Source: Earliella scabrosa
Taxonomy: Eukaryota > Basidiomycota > Agaricomycetes > Polyporales > Polyporaceae
DNA: 64,000 bases
Direction of reading: 5' to 3'
Assembly: GCA_022605405.1 (NCBI GenBank)
Contig: JABYQQ010000007.1
Span: 1,116,001 to 1,180,000 of the forward strand
The position numbers and the translations under genes are program-made. Positions 44,566 through 57,150 of the stretch are shown one piece after another. How positions within the stretch are numbered: the stretch's first letter is position 1; every line of letters starts with the position of its first letter. The notes under the pieces were generated by a model. It was given only the letters and a program-made list of their open reading frames with translations. It searched no databases and had not been told where the DNA came from.

Positions 44566-46749
44566 TGCCGTGGATCGGAAAATACACGGGGTGGAGGAGA
44601 GAGCCTTAGGCAGGTTTCGCCGTCGACAAGGTGTGTGTAGGTGGTGTTTAGCGACGTACATGTCCATGTTGCGGCACCGGGCAGACCTCTGATGTAGCCC
44701 AACACCGACTTGTTTCCGAGCCAAAGCACCAGGATCGGGTGAGCAGGAGAGGGTAGACGTCGAGGATCATGCTACAACACCTGTGCACTCAGCGGGTGAT
44801 GTCGCGGGGGAACCGAAGAGAGGCCGAGCTTGGAGGGATCAAGTAGAGCCGTATAGGCGTTGCCGCAGAATTCCATAGAGCCCGCAACATTCTGACGGTC
44901 GAAGAGAATGACCCAAGACGGGGGATCGAAGCCTGAAGTTGTGCATGTGAGCAGCCCCGCTGTTACTAGTCACTGTTGCCGGTGATGTGAAGTCATATTG
45001 GCCGTGACAGTACGTTTTGTTTACCCTGGTATAACACCATCCATGTCCTTGGCGCAGCGGAGAGCCCCCGGAAGTTATAATCGGAATGAGAGATCAGTCC
45101 GATGCATGTGAGTAGACTTACGAGAGATACAGCGATGGCACGTTATGAGGAGACTCCGTTGAGTGGTCCCTTTCACGGAAGAGACGAGTGATTCCTGCGC
45201 CTTCCCTGTCGGTAGTCTCTTCCCTGTTCTCATGTATTCTGAAGTTCGAAACCTGCGAGGTGCTGGAATGGGGTACCGGTTAAAACCCGGAGGGAGAGGG
45301 CAAAGAGACTTACAAGCTTCAAAGAAGGAGGTCAGGCGATCTCGTCTATGGTCCAGCCGGTCACCGGGCGACGAGCGATGTTGCTGGCTGGTCACGGCCC
45401 GCGTCCAGCATGCGGAACACCAACTAGAACCTCGGGAACTGCCATTCAACATCACAGCGTGGGTCATGTGATACAGCGATGGAGTTTCGCCGCTGTGCAA
45501 CGGTCGTTCCGTCGTGTACGGCCACCCCGGAGGCTCGGACAAGTGGTCGGTACACTATAGTGCCCATCGAGGCTTGGTTCGGTGTTAGTACGGCGACGCG
45601 TGTCTTGGAAGGAGTCAGCCAGGTATTGCACACAATCATGGGCGCCAACATGAACAACGTTTCTGTGCGAGTACAGAAGACTAGGAGGTTACATGGGCAC
45701 ACATGGACGACTGGCGGAACGCGTTGAACGACGTATGCGCGTCTTGTAGTGTGGGTAATGGAGGGGAATCGGCAGGCAACATCGGCATGCATACCGATTC
45801 ATCCATCTACAGAGGCGTTCAACGTTCAACCCGATGCTGATGTTTCTAGCGAGGGCGGACTTACCAATTCTAGGAGTCGCGCTGGGCGGGATAGAGCCTC
45901 ACAGCCACTCAGCCACAAAGAAGACCGGGTAGGGCATCTTTCGCAACGCGGGGGCATCGTGTCAAGGCAATCTGGGTACCCCACGGCACGAACCCCATGG
46001 CACGGTACGCTCTTCGACACCACTGTTCGCGCAATCGGATGGCGAAATAGACATGAGGCCATCGCTTCTGCCGATGATGCCAGCGTGCCCGTCGCGCACG
46101 CCAGCGCGGTATTACGCCCTAGATAAGAATAGTCGTCGAGAGGCCGGAGGAACAGGATGCCTTCTTGTGGAGCTCGCGGGAAGTGCGTACGGCCAATTAA
46201 AGCGCACCCATCGGCACTCCTCGATCGCAGATACATAATCGACGACCGACCAATCGGTTGTGTGGTACAGGATAAGGTGTGCCGTGGGGCAGGTTCGTTG
46301 GCAGTTAGCCAAACATACCGTCGACAGTCCTGGTTCGACATACACCATCGCGCCCGTTCAGTGTCTCCCTCCTCTCCCTCGACTGGCTGTTCTCCGAGGC
46401 GGGTGAGAGCCCAGACACAGCTTAGGACAGACACAAACTTGCTGTCAAGCAGAGATGAGGAATAGCAAACATAGCCAGCGTTGTAGAAGAGGACGAAGAA
46501 CGAGATACACTGGCAAAGAGACGGAGGACGGAAGATGGCGGAGAAACCGAGGCAGAACCTTTGTCCATCGCCGTGGCGCGCTCCCACGCCTCAACCGCGA
46601 TCACGTGGGTGTCGCGTCGGTGTTGGTTTGTGGGAGCGGGCCAGCGTCAATGGTGGCACTCCATCCCTTCTACCCCGGCGACCTCACACATACGCGATAC
46701 GACATCCATCCAAACGCATATCATATAGCCACTACAACCTCTATCCGCG
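44566..46749. other. large divergent intergenic region
   Basis: About 2.2 kb between the cellulase promoter and the coiled-coil gene, the longest gap in the window. It contains only short, family-less frames on both strands; some could be noncoding transcript or regulatory DNA for the cellulase. No transposon termini or tRNA seen. Confidence 0.45.
44804..44960. promoter_or_regulatory. two candidate carbon-repressor (CreA/Cre1) sites
   Basis: GCGGGG at 44804-44809 and CCCCGC at 44955-44960 match the SYGGRG consensus on opposite strands, 330-480 bp upstream of the cellulase start. The hexamer is short and may be chance. Confidence 0.3.
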
Positions 46750-49700
46750 ATGTCGACATGGGGCATCGGCGACAACCACGACTCCGAGCAAGTCCGCACA
46801 CTCAAGGAACAACTCCGTACCAAAGGTCAGTCGTGTGTGCGAGACCGGGCGTAACCCTTATTGATATCTCTGAAGATGCCCAACACGCTACGCTGCAAGG
46901 GGAGTTTATGAAGAGGGAGGCGGAACTGGAGGAGGTTAAGGCTCAACTCAACGATGCAATCATTAAGGTGCGTCTTGCGTTTATTCCCTTGCCTGCTTCG
47001 CGTGATGGAATCTTTGCTCCTTCCAGCTTCGTCAAGATGCGGACCGCTACGTTGAACTTGAAGCCGCCCTCCGAAAGCGCAACGAAGATCTATCAAGAGA
47101 ACAGTTGACTCGGGCAAACGCTGAGGTCGCCCTAACCACCGCCGAACGGAAACTGAAGGAAGCCGAACAGACCGCCCGCGAACTACAATCCAATCTCGAT
47201 AACCTCTCTTCTCACGCAAACTCGACCCAAGAAGGCCGTTCAAAGCTGGAAAGGGAGAACGCAAATCTCCACACGCGTGTCCGTGCTCTCGAGCGGGAAC
47301 TCCAGAGCAAGACGCAGGCCGAGGGGGCGGCTCTTCGTCAGAGTCAAAGTGAGTCACGACATCGACGACAACCTTCCGACAACATCTCCCGAATACCTGC
47401 TCTTGAGAGAGACCTGGCAGAGCTTCGCGCGACTTCGGCGCAGCAGGCGTCGGAGCTGCAGCGGACGACAGACCAGCTTACGCGTACGCGAGAGGAACTC
47501 GTGCGGGTCCAGAACGAGAAGATGGCGACCGAGCGGCGTTTGCAGAGGCAACTCGTCGATGCCCAGGCCGCACTCGAGGAACGTGAGGAGGACCTACGCA
47601 TGTTGAAAGACGCGCAAGGTGGGGAGGACGCGGTGGCTCGTGAGTCTGACCTGCTGGAACGACTCGAGGAAGAAGAGCAGAGGGTCGCTGCGCTAGAGAG
47701 CGAGCTCGTCCGGTCGGCGGGTAGTCGGAAACGCGACCTGAACATGCTCCAGAGTGAGTTGGACAGGACAAACAGGTTGTTGGAGGTGGCAAACGAGAGG
47801 GCTGCTGCGGCAGAGGACAAACTCAAAGAGCTCGCGGGGGAACGGGAGGCGGCACTTCATGATCGTCAACAACAGCAGGAACGTCTGGCAGAACACATGC
47901 GTGCGTCCCAACGCAGGATCGGGTGAGTGCATATCGTTCTGTCTAGATTTGACATATTGACGCGGTGAATAACAGTGAACTCGAGTATCAGCTTTGCGCA
48001 TCTGGTCAAACGTCCCCCGTTGACCCTGTCCCTGATGAGACCGCGGCTCATGTCGAACGGCTCCTCAACAAGATTGCAGCTCTGCGGGAGGAACGGGACG
48101 GTCTTCGGCGAGACCTCGAGTTCCTCAATGCGGAGAACCGATTCGCTGTACAATCTCTGGAGGCAAAGCTTGCTATCGCTACCTCCGCGCCAGTTACTCC
48201 TGCTTATACCGACACGGAGTTCACTGCCTTGCAAGGGTATGTCGAGGCCTTCCAGGAGCAAGCAGATCGCTCCACCCGAGCCACCGTCGCTCTCGCTCTC
48301 GTCGTGCAGCATGTCGAACAGGATGGCGAGGCAAAGACGGCGCGCATACAAGCCCTTTCCGAGGACCTTACCGCCGCTCTCGACCGTCTCCACCACATGG
48401 AGCAAACACTCCAGGAACGTCAGCAAATCATCTCTTCCCTCGAGCACCAACTCGCCTCCACTTCGGGCGCCATCGGCGATACCGAGTCGCATATCACAGG
48501 GCTTCGCGCGACCATCGAGCGGCTCGAACGAGAACTCGCGAGTGAACGCAACTCCCATGCCGAGACTGGTGTTGCTCTGTCCGATACCGAAGCGCAACTT
48601 ACAGCGGTATCTGAGGCGCTCACAGATGCGGAAGCCGCACGCGACGCCCTTGCACTCGAGAAGACGCATCTCGAGTCCGACCTCGACACTGCACGCCAAG
48701 ACCTGGAGGATGCAGAGGCGCGGCACTCAGAGCAAGTCACTGCGCTCTCAGCAGGTGCCGTGTCCGGCCACGGCGCCCAGGCGGCTCTGCGGGCACACAT
48801 CCACGAGCTCGAGGAGCGCGTGCAACGGCGCACGGAGCAGATCGGCATCCACCAGCACGACATCAAGCGGTTGGAGACGAACATGAAGCTGCAGGAGGAC
48901 CGCCTCGCGGAGCTCACGCAGGAGCTCGAGGTGGTGCAGAACGAGAAGGAGGCGATGCTCGAGGACTGCAGGACGACGCGCGAGCAGCGCGACGACGCGA
49001 TGCGGCGCTGCGAGGAGCTCGAGGACGCGATGGAAGGGGTGGAGGAGACGCACGCGCTGGAGGTCGAGGCGATGGTCGGTGTCACCTTTGAGGCCATCGC
49101 GGCGCAGCGGGACGCAATCGTCCGCTCGAGGCACCATCGGAACGAGATCGCGCTGTTGCAAGAGCGCATGGGCGCGCTCGAGAGCGAGAAGGCAGCGCTG
49201 GCTTCGCAACTTGCTGGGCTGCAGGCAGAGCGCGACCAACTGTCGCAGTCGGTCGAGCAGAACTCCTTCCATGCGCGGTCGCAACTGGAGGAGGTCTCAG
49301 CCAAAGCTCGTGCGACTGAGGAGGCGAAGGCGACGGTGGAAGCCCAGCTTGCCGCCGTCCAAGGCGAGCTCGAGGACAAGAACAGGGAGCTTACCTCGCT
49401 TCAGAACCAACTTGCCGCGGCGCGTGCAAGCGATGCGGATCGCCAGTCGATGGAGGCTGCCATTTTCGCTCAGGAGAGGGCCGATTTGCAGGCTCAGCTC
49501 AAACAAGCACAGACATCCCTCTCCGAACTACAGACGCTCCACAACCAAACCGTCGACGACCTGAAGCACATCGAGGAGGAACTCAAGCGTGCGGAAGACG
49601 AGCTTGCGACCCATCTTGCCAACAGCGCCGCGCGCTCTGAAGCTGAGGAACGTCTGCGCCAGGAGATAGCGGAGGTCCGGCAACAGCACGCAGAAGAGGC

Positions 49701-51909
49701 TGAGGCGCTGGAGGAGCAGCTCAAGAGTGTCGCGGACGAGCTTGAGACGATGAGTCGACTCCGGGGAGAGGCCGATGCCTCACGGATGGCGGTCGAGGAA
49801 GAGCTCACACGCACCCGGCAGCAGCTGGAGAGTCGTCTCGCCGAGGCTGGCGAGACCCTCAACACCGCCAGTCGCCTGGAGTCTGAGCTGGAGGAACTGA
49901 AAGCGTCGCACGGCGAGGAGATGCGGAACCTTAGGGCCCAGCTTGACGCGCTTGACGCTGAGCTTCAGGACGTTACGCGTAGGAAGGATGAGCTCCAAGC
50001 TCTGCACGAGCAAGCCCTTCACGAGTCACAGCAACGCGGGGAGGAAGCTTCCGAGGTACATCAGAAGGCCCAGGCTTTGGAGGTCCAGCTGTCAGAACTC
50101 CGCGTCACGCACGCTCAAGAGCTCCAGGATATGCAGAAGCGCTTGGAGGAAGCTGACCTCGAACTGCAGAATGTCAAGGCATCTGCCCAGACCCAGCAGC
50201 GCGACGCTGTTGACGAGCTCACGCGGAAGATCGAAGAGCTTCAGGCTCGCGTCACCGCGCTCACCAGAGAGGCGGACGAGTGCCGTATGGAGTTGGACGA
50301 GGAGAAGGCCGCGCACGCTCTCACCCGAGAGACTGCCACGGCCGAGTTGCGCGAGATCTCTGCGATTCGTGAGGAGGCAGAGTCCGCTTTCTCGGAAGCT
50401 GAGGGCGAGCTTACTGTCCTGCGTGCGCAGCTTGACCACGCTGAGGCATCTTTGCGCGAGATGGAGGAGTTGCAGTACCAAGCGACTACCTTGGAGGCTG
50501 AGGTCCAGCGGGCGAAATCACTGCATCGCTTCTTGGAGAGCCAGGTGGCAGAGGGGTATGTTGCGCCATCTACGAACTCGAGTATCAGTACTGACCATTG
50601 TGACAGCGAACAACGCGTTGCCTCTCTCGAGGCCGAGTGCGCAGAGCTTCGCACTCGGTGCACCACTCTGGACAAACGTGCTCAGGCCACCGAAGCGAAT
50701 CTTGCCATGCAGACTATCCAGCACGAGCAGACTGTTGCTACGCTCCGGCGGGAACTCAACGTCCTTCGTTCTCAACCTAGCATGGAGGAAGAGATAGCGG
50801 ACCTGAAGGAGAAGAACGCGGAGTACGAGGAGCTTTTGCGTGCGAAGTGTCTGGAGATTGAGGAGAACGATGACAAGTTCATCGAGTACGTTATTCTCTT
50901 TCTTCCTCATCCGTTATCAGACGCTGACCACGCTCCCAGTATGTTGAAGGAGAAGAAGAAACTTAACAGCAAGATCGACTCTCTGTCTCGCAAAGTGCAG
51001 AACCTGCAGACGAAGCTCGCTGCTGCGACGGAAGCTGCCACGAGAGCCGCTGAGGCTCCTGCACCTTCTCCCCCTGCATCTGCACCCGCTCCAGCACCCG
51101 CTCCCGTCTCTGCCCCTGCGCCAACCTACGCGTCTGCACCCAGACCGCCTACCGTCTTCTCTCCTTCGGTTCTGCAGCCTGCAGCCATCATCACTACGAG
51201 CTCAGCATCCTCCTCGCGCACAATGTCCCGCTCCCGAGTCGTGACAGCGCCAGCTATGCCTTCACTAAATACCGCCGCTCCAATCCAACATCCCCCAATG
51301 CCCGCATTCAGGCCGAAGACACCAGAATCATCCCGTAAGCGCATGATGTCCGGCCCTTCTTCCATCTCCCGCCCCAAGACACCCGAATCCCGAGTCCCCG
51401 CCCTTCCAGTATTCAAAGCCCGCACCCCCGAGCGCCATCGCATCCCCACCACTTCCTCCCTAGCAGAATCCTCTTCCTCCTCATCCTCCCTCATCGGCGT
51501 CAAGCGGCGGGCCCCCGACGACTTCGACGACTGCGCGACCGTTCCTCCACAGACCTTCACCGCCGACAGCGCGCCACTAGGGTACGCGACGGACGGCACA
51601 CCCGCCCAACCGACAACGCCGCGCCTCCGGAGGGCGCTCCAGACGATGCGCACGGGCTTCACGCCGATCCGCCACCACAGCAATCGCGCGGGGTCCGCGT
51701 CGCCGAGGCGCGCGACCACGGGGGCGGCGCTGGGGTCAGCACCGTTGCCGACAATCTCGGACGTCACGAACAGCCCGCGGTCGTCTGCCCGCCATGAGCC
51801 CGTGAAGGCGGCGAAGAAGGGGTGGTTGGGGAAGATCAAGTCTGCGCCTTCGCAGCCCCGTGCGTTCTCTACACGACAGCCTGTGTTTGACCCGCCCGGG
51901 ATGCGATAG
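46750..51909 (+). CDS. large coiled-coil protein with Pro/Ala- and TPE-rich tail
   Basis: Six exons (46750-46825, 46876-46967, 47028-47923, 47976-50555, 50607-50885, 50940-51909) give 1630 residues. From residue 20 to about 1330 the sequence is almost pure heptad-repeat coiled coil (Glu/Ala/Leu/Gln-rich, like myosin tails or Uso1/NUMA-type proteins), so homology to named proteins by composition alone would be misleading. The tail begins with a Pro/Ala run (alternating AP), then carries three related motifs (FRPKTPESSRKR, SRPKTPESRVPA, FKARTPERHR), a basic Ser-rich stretch, and ends TRQPVFDPPGMR. TP-x-K/R-type motifs are candidate cyclin-dependent-kinase sites. Two introns (51 and 54 nt) are multiples of three without stops. 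Probably a cytoskeletal or spindle-pole/Golgi scaffold; this is inference. Confidence 0.8.
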
Positions 51910-52314
51910 CGGGGTGGTGTTGTTGATATATTTCCTTTTCTTTCGAAGACTGGGACCAGGTCCATGCATCTCTTCATCTCTTTTGTCGGCGCTATCGTAC
52001 ATCCATCGTGTACTACTACGCATCAGCTCGTATGTTTATTAGTCGTCGTCTCGTCTCTCGCCCCTCGTTACGTACGTTCCATTTTGCCTCTCATCGTGTT
52101 ATCACTCGCATGCATACGCTCCTTATGTCCCCTCCCATTAATGACATCTCATGACTTCATCCGTTTTCCACTCCCCAACGGTCGCGTGCGTCGGCAGACC
52201 AAGATGGTCGGGCATGAACGGCGATGGGGGGAACCACGCGTCCGCATCGCGCTCAACTATATGACGTGAAGTGATACTCGAGCAGGGGGGCGGGATGTGT
52301 AGTACGTACCTCGC
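51910..52314. other. intergenic, convergent
   Basis: 3' regions of the coiled-coil and oxidase genes, pyrimidine-rich; no gene seen. Confidence 0.5.
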
Positions 52315-54246
52315 CTACTCCTTGTTGGGGTTGAGATGAGACTCCACCAAGGACGCGACCTCCTCCGCCGCCCCCCACGACATCTGGTATCCCGCACCCC
52401 TACCCGCCGCACATGCAATGAGTCAAAAGGCAGAAACATCAGCTCAACACAGACACTCACGCGAACCCATACGCATGCACCACAAGCACCGTCCCCTTCG
52501 CCTCCTCCTTCCCCTTCGCCTCCACCACATGCAGCTCGTCCGCGAGCCACTCACACTCACGTGGGGTGTCGACCCACTCGGCCTCGACGCGCGGCCCGCC
52601 TCTGCGCGCGGGGCGCAAACCGACGTTGTGCTTGAGGATGCGCGTCTCGGGCGCGCCGACGGCGGGCGCGAGCGCGGCGCAGCGCGCGAGGATCCCGCGC
52701 GCGTCGGCGGCGCTGAAGGAGAGGTCCCAGTTGTCGGGCTGGTACTTGCCCCCGAGGATCGTCGTGAAGCCGTGCGCGTTTGGCCAGGGGCGCGGGATGA
52801 TGTACGTCGCGTCGCCGTCGGGCTCGCTCCCTGGGTTGCGAGTCAGGCAGTGGGGGATGGGGGATGGGGGATTGTGCAATGAGTAGCAAGTTGGGGGTGA
52901 TATGGTGGTAGGAGGCGCATAGAGTCATGTCACCACTAGACAAGGGGTATTCCGGGTGGGAGGACTGTACCTAGCTCGGTGCACATGAACTCGTTCACGT
53001 TGGGGTTGTCGATGACGATCGTCTGCCCGCGGATGGGGTACACGTCCGTGTCCTCCAGGCCGATGAGCGATCGCGCACCTGTGTGATGTGCCCCCAAGTT
53101 AGCTCCGCGCGCTGCCTTCCTTCCATGCTCGTATCGAATATCGAGGCCTTACTTACCCAGGGCGGTCGCGTTGATGAGTACGCCGCCCGGGCCGGCGAGT
53201 GCGGCGGCCTCACCGTAGGACGCGACCTTCTTGCGCTCGAACTGGACGCCGCGCGCGAGGAGCTCCTTCTTGAGCCAGGGGAGGTAGTGCGTCGGGCAGA
53301 CGGAGACGGTCCGGAAGCCGACACCGCACTTGAGCCCGGCGGGGAGCTCGTCCGCACGGAGGACGCGGAACTGGGGGTGTCAGCGGATTGAGTTGCGTGC
53401 CCGGCGCGCGCTCGTGGTTATTGGCAGGGAGTGATGGACAGGAGACGCACGTCGCGCGGGAGGTCTTTGTACCACAGCTTCTCGAGGTCTGTGCCCTCAT
53501 TGTAGAACACTTTTGACGGAGACGCCTGGTCAGATTAGCAACGAGGTGTGGGGTGTGGCCGTCAGAGTTGCAGACAGTGAAGGCGGATGCAAAGAAGCTC
53601 ACGATGGCTAGTCCGGATGGGATCATGTCCCAGAATTTATCGCTTCATATGTACGTGTGGGTGACATGGATGCATAGTTATGTGTTGCAGCGATGGAACT
53701 CACAAGGTCGCCTTCTCCCATTTGTACTGCCGCGGGTTGCCATCGCCCATAGGGGACCAGTTCGCGCCCTGGATAGGAGCCCGAACGCGGTCAGTTCATC
53801 GAAAGTTAACGTTCAGCATTCAACATCCATCATGCGCCGTGCACCGCTCCTGCATCAAAGCAGGAAAGACGAAAGGCCGCAGCCGCGCAACGCGTCGCAC
53901 GGTCGTGTACCCGACCCTAGTCACGCAGGCTGCAGGAGACTCGAGAGGGGCGAATGCAGCCAGCACTGTACGGCCGGAGCATCTGACACAGAAGCGGGCT
54001 TGCGATACCATGGCGCGCGGACGTCGACGATCTGAGCGTGCAAGAAGGCTGTCGAGCACTCACCGCCCATGGGGACGCAAACTCCTGCGAATCGAGGTCC
54101 TCGGGCAGCTCCCGCGCGACGACCTTGATCTTGTACCGCGCGTTCTCGGACAGGACGTGTGCGACGGTGAGGCCGATAACTCCAGCGCCGAGCACGACGA
54201 CTCGGGTCTGCGTCTCAGTGCCCGCTTCCGCTGCAGCGCTAGCCAT
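52315..54246 (-). CDS. D-amino-acid oxidase
   Basis: FAD enzyme that oxidises D-amino acids to 2-oxo acids with release of ammonia and hydrogen peroxide. About nine exons. The N-terminus has the dinucleotide-binding motif [19 protein letters not shown]. Then come [74 protein letters not shown] and, near the end, [21 protein letters not shown], the family signature with substrate and flavin contacts. It ends ESHLNPNKE, so the usual peroxisomal targeting tripeptide (SKL type) is absent in this model. It may let the fungus use D-amino acids from bacterial cell walls as nitrogen source. Convergent with the coiled-coil gene. Confidence 0.93.
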
Positions 54247-55133
54247 GGTCGGTCGGTCTCTATCTGCTGCTGAGACTGCTGCTGATGCTGCAGTGGTATC
54301 CGCGGCGAGTCGAGAAGAGGGCGGGCGTGGGGAAGGATGGCGCAGAGTGTGGGACGGGAATGGAAGACGGGGCTCATATGAGGCTGCTGCACGGCCGAGT
54401 CATTCCGTATGTGCCATTTGCCGCCTGCACGAGCAGGAGGGCTAGAATCGCGCTGGATACCATCGATCGGTCCGAGCATTATGTACGCCTGCGGATAGGG
54501 TGCTCAGTGCATGCGCCGTCGCGGCGAGCTCGCGCGAGCAGTCGAGGTCAGTGGCGACGCTGGGAGTCGCATCCTGTTCAAGTTGCCTTTTGCGACCCGA
54601 TGCGGTTGTGCTCGTGAAGGGTTGCATGTGAAAGGGAAGCACAGCCACGATATCTGGGTATCTGTACATAGCAGCTTGCAGCAGGGACATCGGCGTACAT
54701 CAGGGACGGAGCCGGAGTTGGGCAGCGAGCCCTCCTTCTTGCGGTCTGTTGCCGGGCAAGAACAGCGGCGAGCTCGCGCTCCCAGGCGACTCCCAGTCTA
54801 TCACCGTTCGGGCACTGGCACCGGAGGGAAGATGGGCCCAAATGCAGCCGCCTCTCGCCTACCGAGCTCGTTTCTCGTCGCTCCAAACCCAAAACAATCG
54901 TCGCAGCGTCTGAGGACACATGGACGATGCCCGGAGCGCCTGCGAAGTTACCCCATTCCCTGCCCGCTCCGAGTACAATACCCGATGCCATCGAGAATCA
55001 CCCACTCGCGATCGCTCTGGGTTATAAGCAATTCGTCCTCCTCACGCCCTCGCTTCCACCTTCGACACGGTACACCACCTGCCCAGCAGCCCGAGCTTCC
55101 CTGCACGCACAAAACATAACACACATACCATAC
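54247..55133. other. divergent intergenic region
   Basis: Promoter of the oxidase gene and upstream region of the next hypothetical. Frames on both strands look like chance. Confidence 0.4.
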
Positions 55134-55538
55134 ATGCCTCGAGACCAGAATCCACCCGAGCTCTCCCCTCTCCAGCGCACCGCACTCTGGGTACAGGCGC
55201 AGGCCGCGCTCGCACAACCCTACCCCGACTCACAGCCGCCCTCGCCCGCCAGGTCGTCCACCAAGACCTCCTCCTCCTACCGCACCACCACCTCCTCAGA
55301 CGAGACCTCCCTCAAACCATCTCTCGCCCGTACGTCCTCCATGCAGCAGCAGCCCTCCACACACAAACGCGCCCCGAGCACGACCGCGACTCACCGGCCC
55401 CAATACGACTCGCGCTCGCGCCGATCCAGCCTCCCGTTCCCACAGAGCCCGCCCGGCTCTGGCTACCCCATGGCGCTCGACGTCGCGCCGCCGCGAAGAC
55501 CGGAGGGCGAGGACAGGAAGGCGAGTACATCCTCTTGA
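55134..55538 (+). CDS. hypothetical Ser/Pro-rich protein
   Basis: Single-exon frame of 134 residues from MPRDQNPPELSPLQRTALWV. The short N-terminal segment (LSPLQRTALWVQAQAALAQP) looks like an amphipathic helix; the rest is disordered Ser/Thr/Pro/Arg sequence ending DRKASTSS. The frame is open further upstream to 54927, but that part reads as noncoding. No family recognised; the helix and composition give moderate support. Confidence 0.4.
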   Translation: MPRDQNPPELSPLQRTALWVQAQAALAQPYPDSQPPSPARSSTKTSSSYRTTTSSDETSLKPSLARTSSMQQQPSTHKRAPSTTATHRPQYDSRSRRSSLPFPQSPPGSGYPMALDVAPPRRPEGEDRKASTSS

Positions 55539-57150
55539 GCCCGCCGAGGTTGGAGATGCGAGGGCTTGCCCACACAGACGCAGACGCCGCGCCCGTCCCT
55601 GCGCAAGCAGCGGAGGCCGTCGCTCATCGACCAGATCATATCCCTCGGGAGCTCCAGCAGCCAGCGACGAAGAGAAGAGCCGGGGAAGAAGGCGTAGAGG
55701 ACCCCGAGCGCGCAATCCCGATCGACGATGTTGACCACCACCGGGACCTGCAGGCTGTAGCTGCTGCCTGGTGCAGAGGGCAGAGGGCGAGTAGGTGTGT
55801 TCCACGCTCCGACGTTGGCGCGGACGGAGAGTCCGGGTGCAGATCGTTCTGCCGCAGCCCACCTCCCGCGCAGCTTCCGTGAAGACTTTGGATGGACAGC
55901 CCCCCGTGTGTGTGTGTATCGATATCTCTGGAAGTATGTTAGCTTGTATGAATAGCTGTAGGATACCAACCATGTCACACTTCGCGCCGTGCGTGGCGTC
56001 GAACACACGTTACGACCACTTGCATGTTGTTGATGAAAGCCGGCCGGCAGAGGTAGTGTAGAGTTGTGGCTCAGTTCCGCTGACCATCGCGCAGATGAAC
56101 GTCGCACGTCGCACAGCGGGTGGTGGCAAGCATCCTGGATGGTGGTCAAGAGCAAGACGGACTCGAGGCGCTGGTGCGTCGGGGGCTCGGTCCGCCGCCA
56201 TTCCGGCGCGCCGAATCGAGCCAGCCCGACTCCGGACACCGCCACCACTTGCAGCAAGTTTACAGCGATCCACGATGTCCAGCCGTACTTACCAGGAAAC
56301 GTTTCATCCGATGCTGGTGGCAACCGGGGACTTCACAGCTTCTGTGCGGTGTGCTGTCTCATCTCACACCTTGCACCCTCGTCAGACGGTGAGCGATGAA
56401 CCACGCTGGGTCTGCTGACTTGGAGTCTGCAGGAGTCCTCATGGTATTCGCGAATGGAGTCAGAGCTTCATCGTAAACCATCCCCGTGCACGCACCGTCA
56501 GCTGACAGCTCAGTGCCACCTCCCTGTACACCTCGGCAACTCTCCAAGTCATGAACATGACACAGCGCACAGCCGAGTGGCCACAGTGGCTTCGCTTTGG
56601 CGAGCGGCTTCAGCCTTGATATGCAACAATTGCAATTCGGAGGACCCTCTTCGAAGGCAACAATACTCTGGGGTTATTCTCTGCAGAACATGGCACGGAC
56701 TGGCTATCCGGCTATCCAAGCCATCACCCAGCGGCCCACACAAGATCTGCAGCCCGAACCCCTCCGTTCCTTTGCATCATTGCCGGAACGTGGTCCCGAC
56801 CGCAGACAGCCCCCCATTGCAAACGAATCTCATGGGAACGGGAACCGTCATAGCCGTCTTCGAAAGCAGGGCAGCAAGCTAACTAGCCTCGCTATACCCA
56901 ACGTGCACGCCACAAGGCCACCGCTCGTCCCTGCATAAAAAGTGCGCTTCCAGCCATTCCTGCGGAACCTCGACACATATCGCGACACCACCACCACCCA
57001 CCACCCCCTATCTCTTTCTCTCCTTCACCACCTTCGTTCCGTCGCCTCTCGCACTCCCCGCTTCGCCCCAATCTGGTATTGGCTGCATATACCCCATCCC
57101 CGCCTCTCCTCCACACCCCACTTCGTTGATCTACGCGCGTATCATCCACG
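55539..57150. other. intergenic
   Basis: About 1.6 kb without a convincing gene. The last 200 bp before 57151 is strongly C/T-rich on the plus strand, as in many basidiomycete core promoters, and belongs to the next gene. Confidence 0.45.

Noticed and set aside
45240..45310. tRNA-like GTTCGAAACC sequence
   Set aside because: No acceptor stem or D-arm can be paired around it.
45075..46604. Several 100-250-codon frames upstream of the cellulase
   Set aside because: They overlap on both strands, have no family resemblance and no coherent splicing; left as intergenic.
48420..49379. 319-codon Ser-rich frame antisense to the coiled-coil gene
   Set aside because: Complement of Glu/Ala/Leu codons gives Ser/Cys/Arg runs; meaningless composition.
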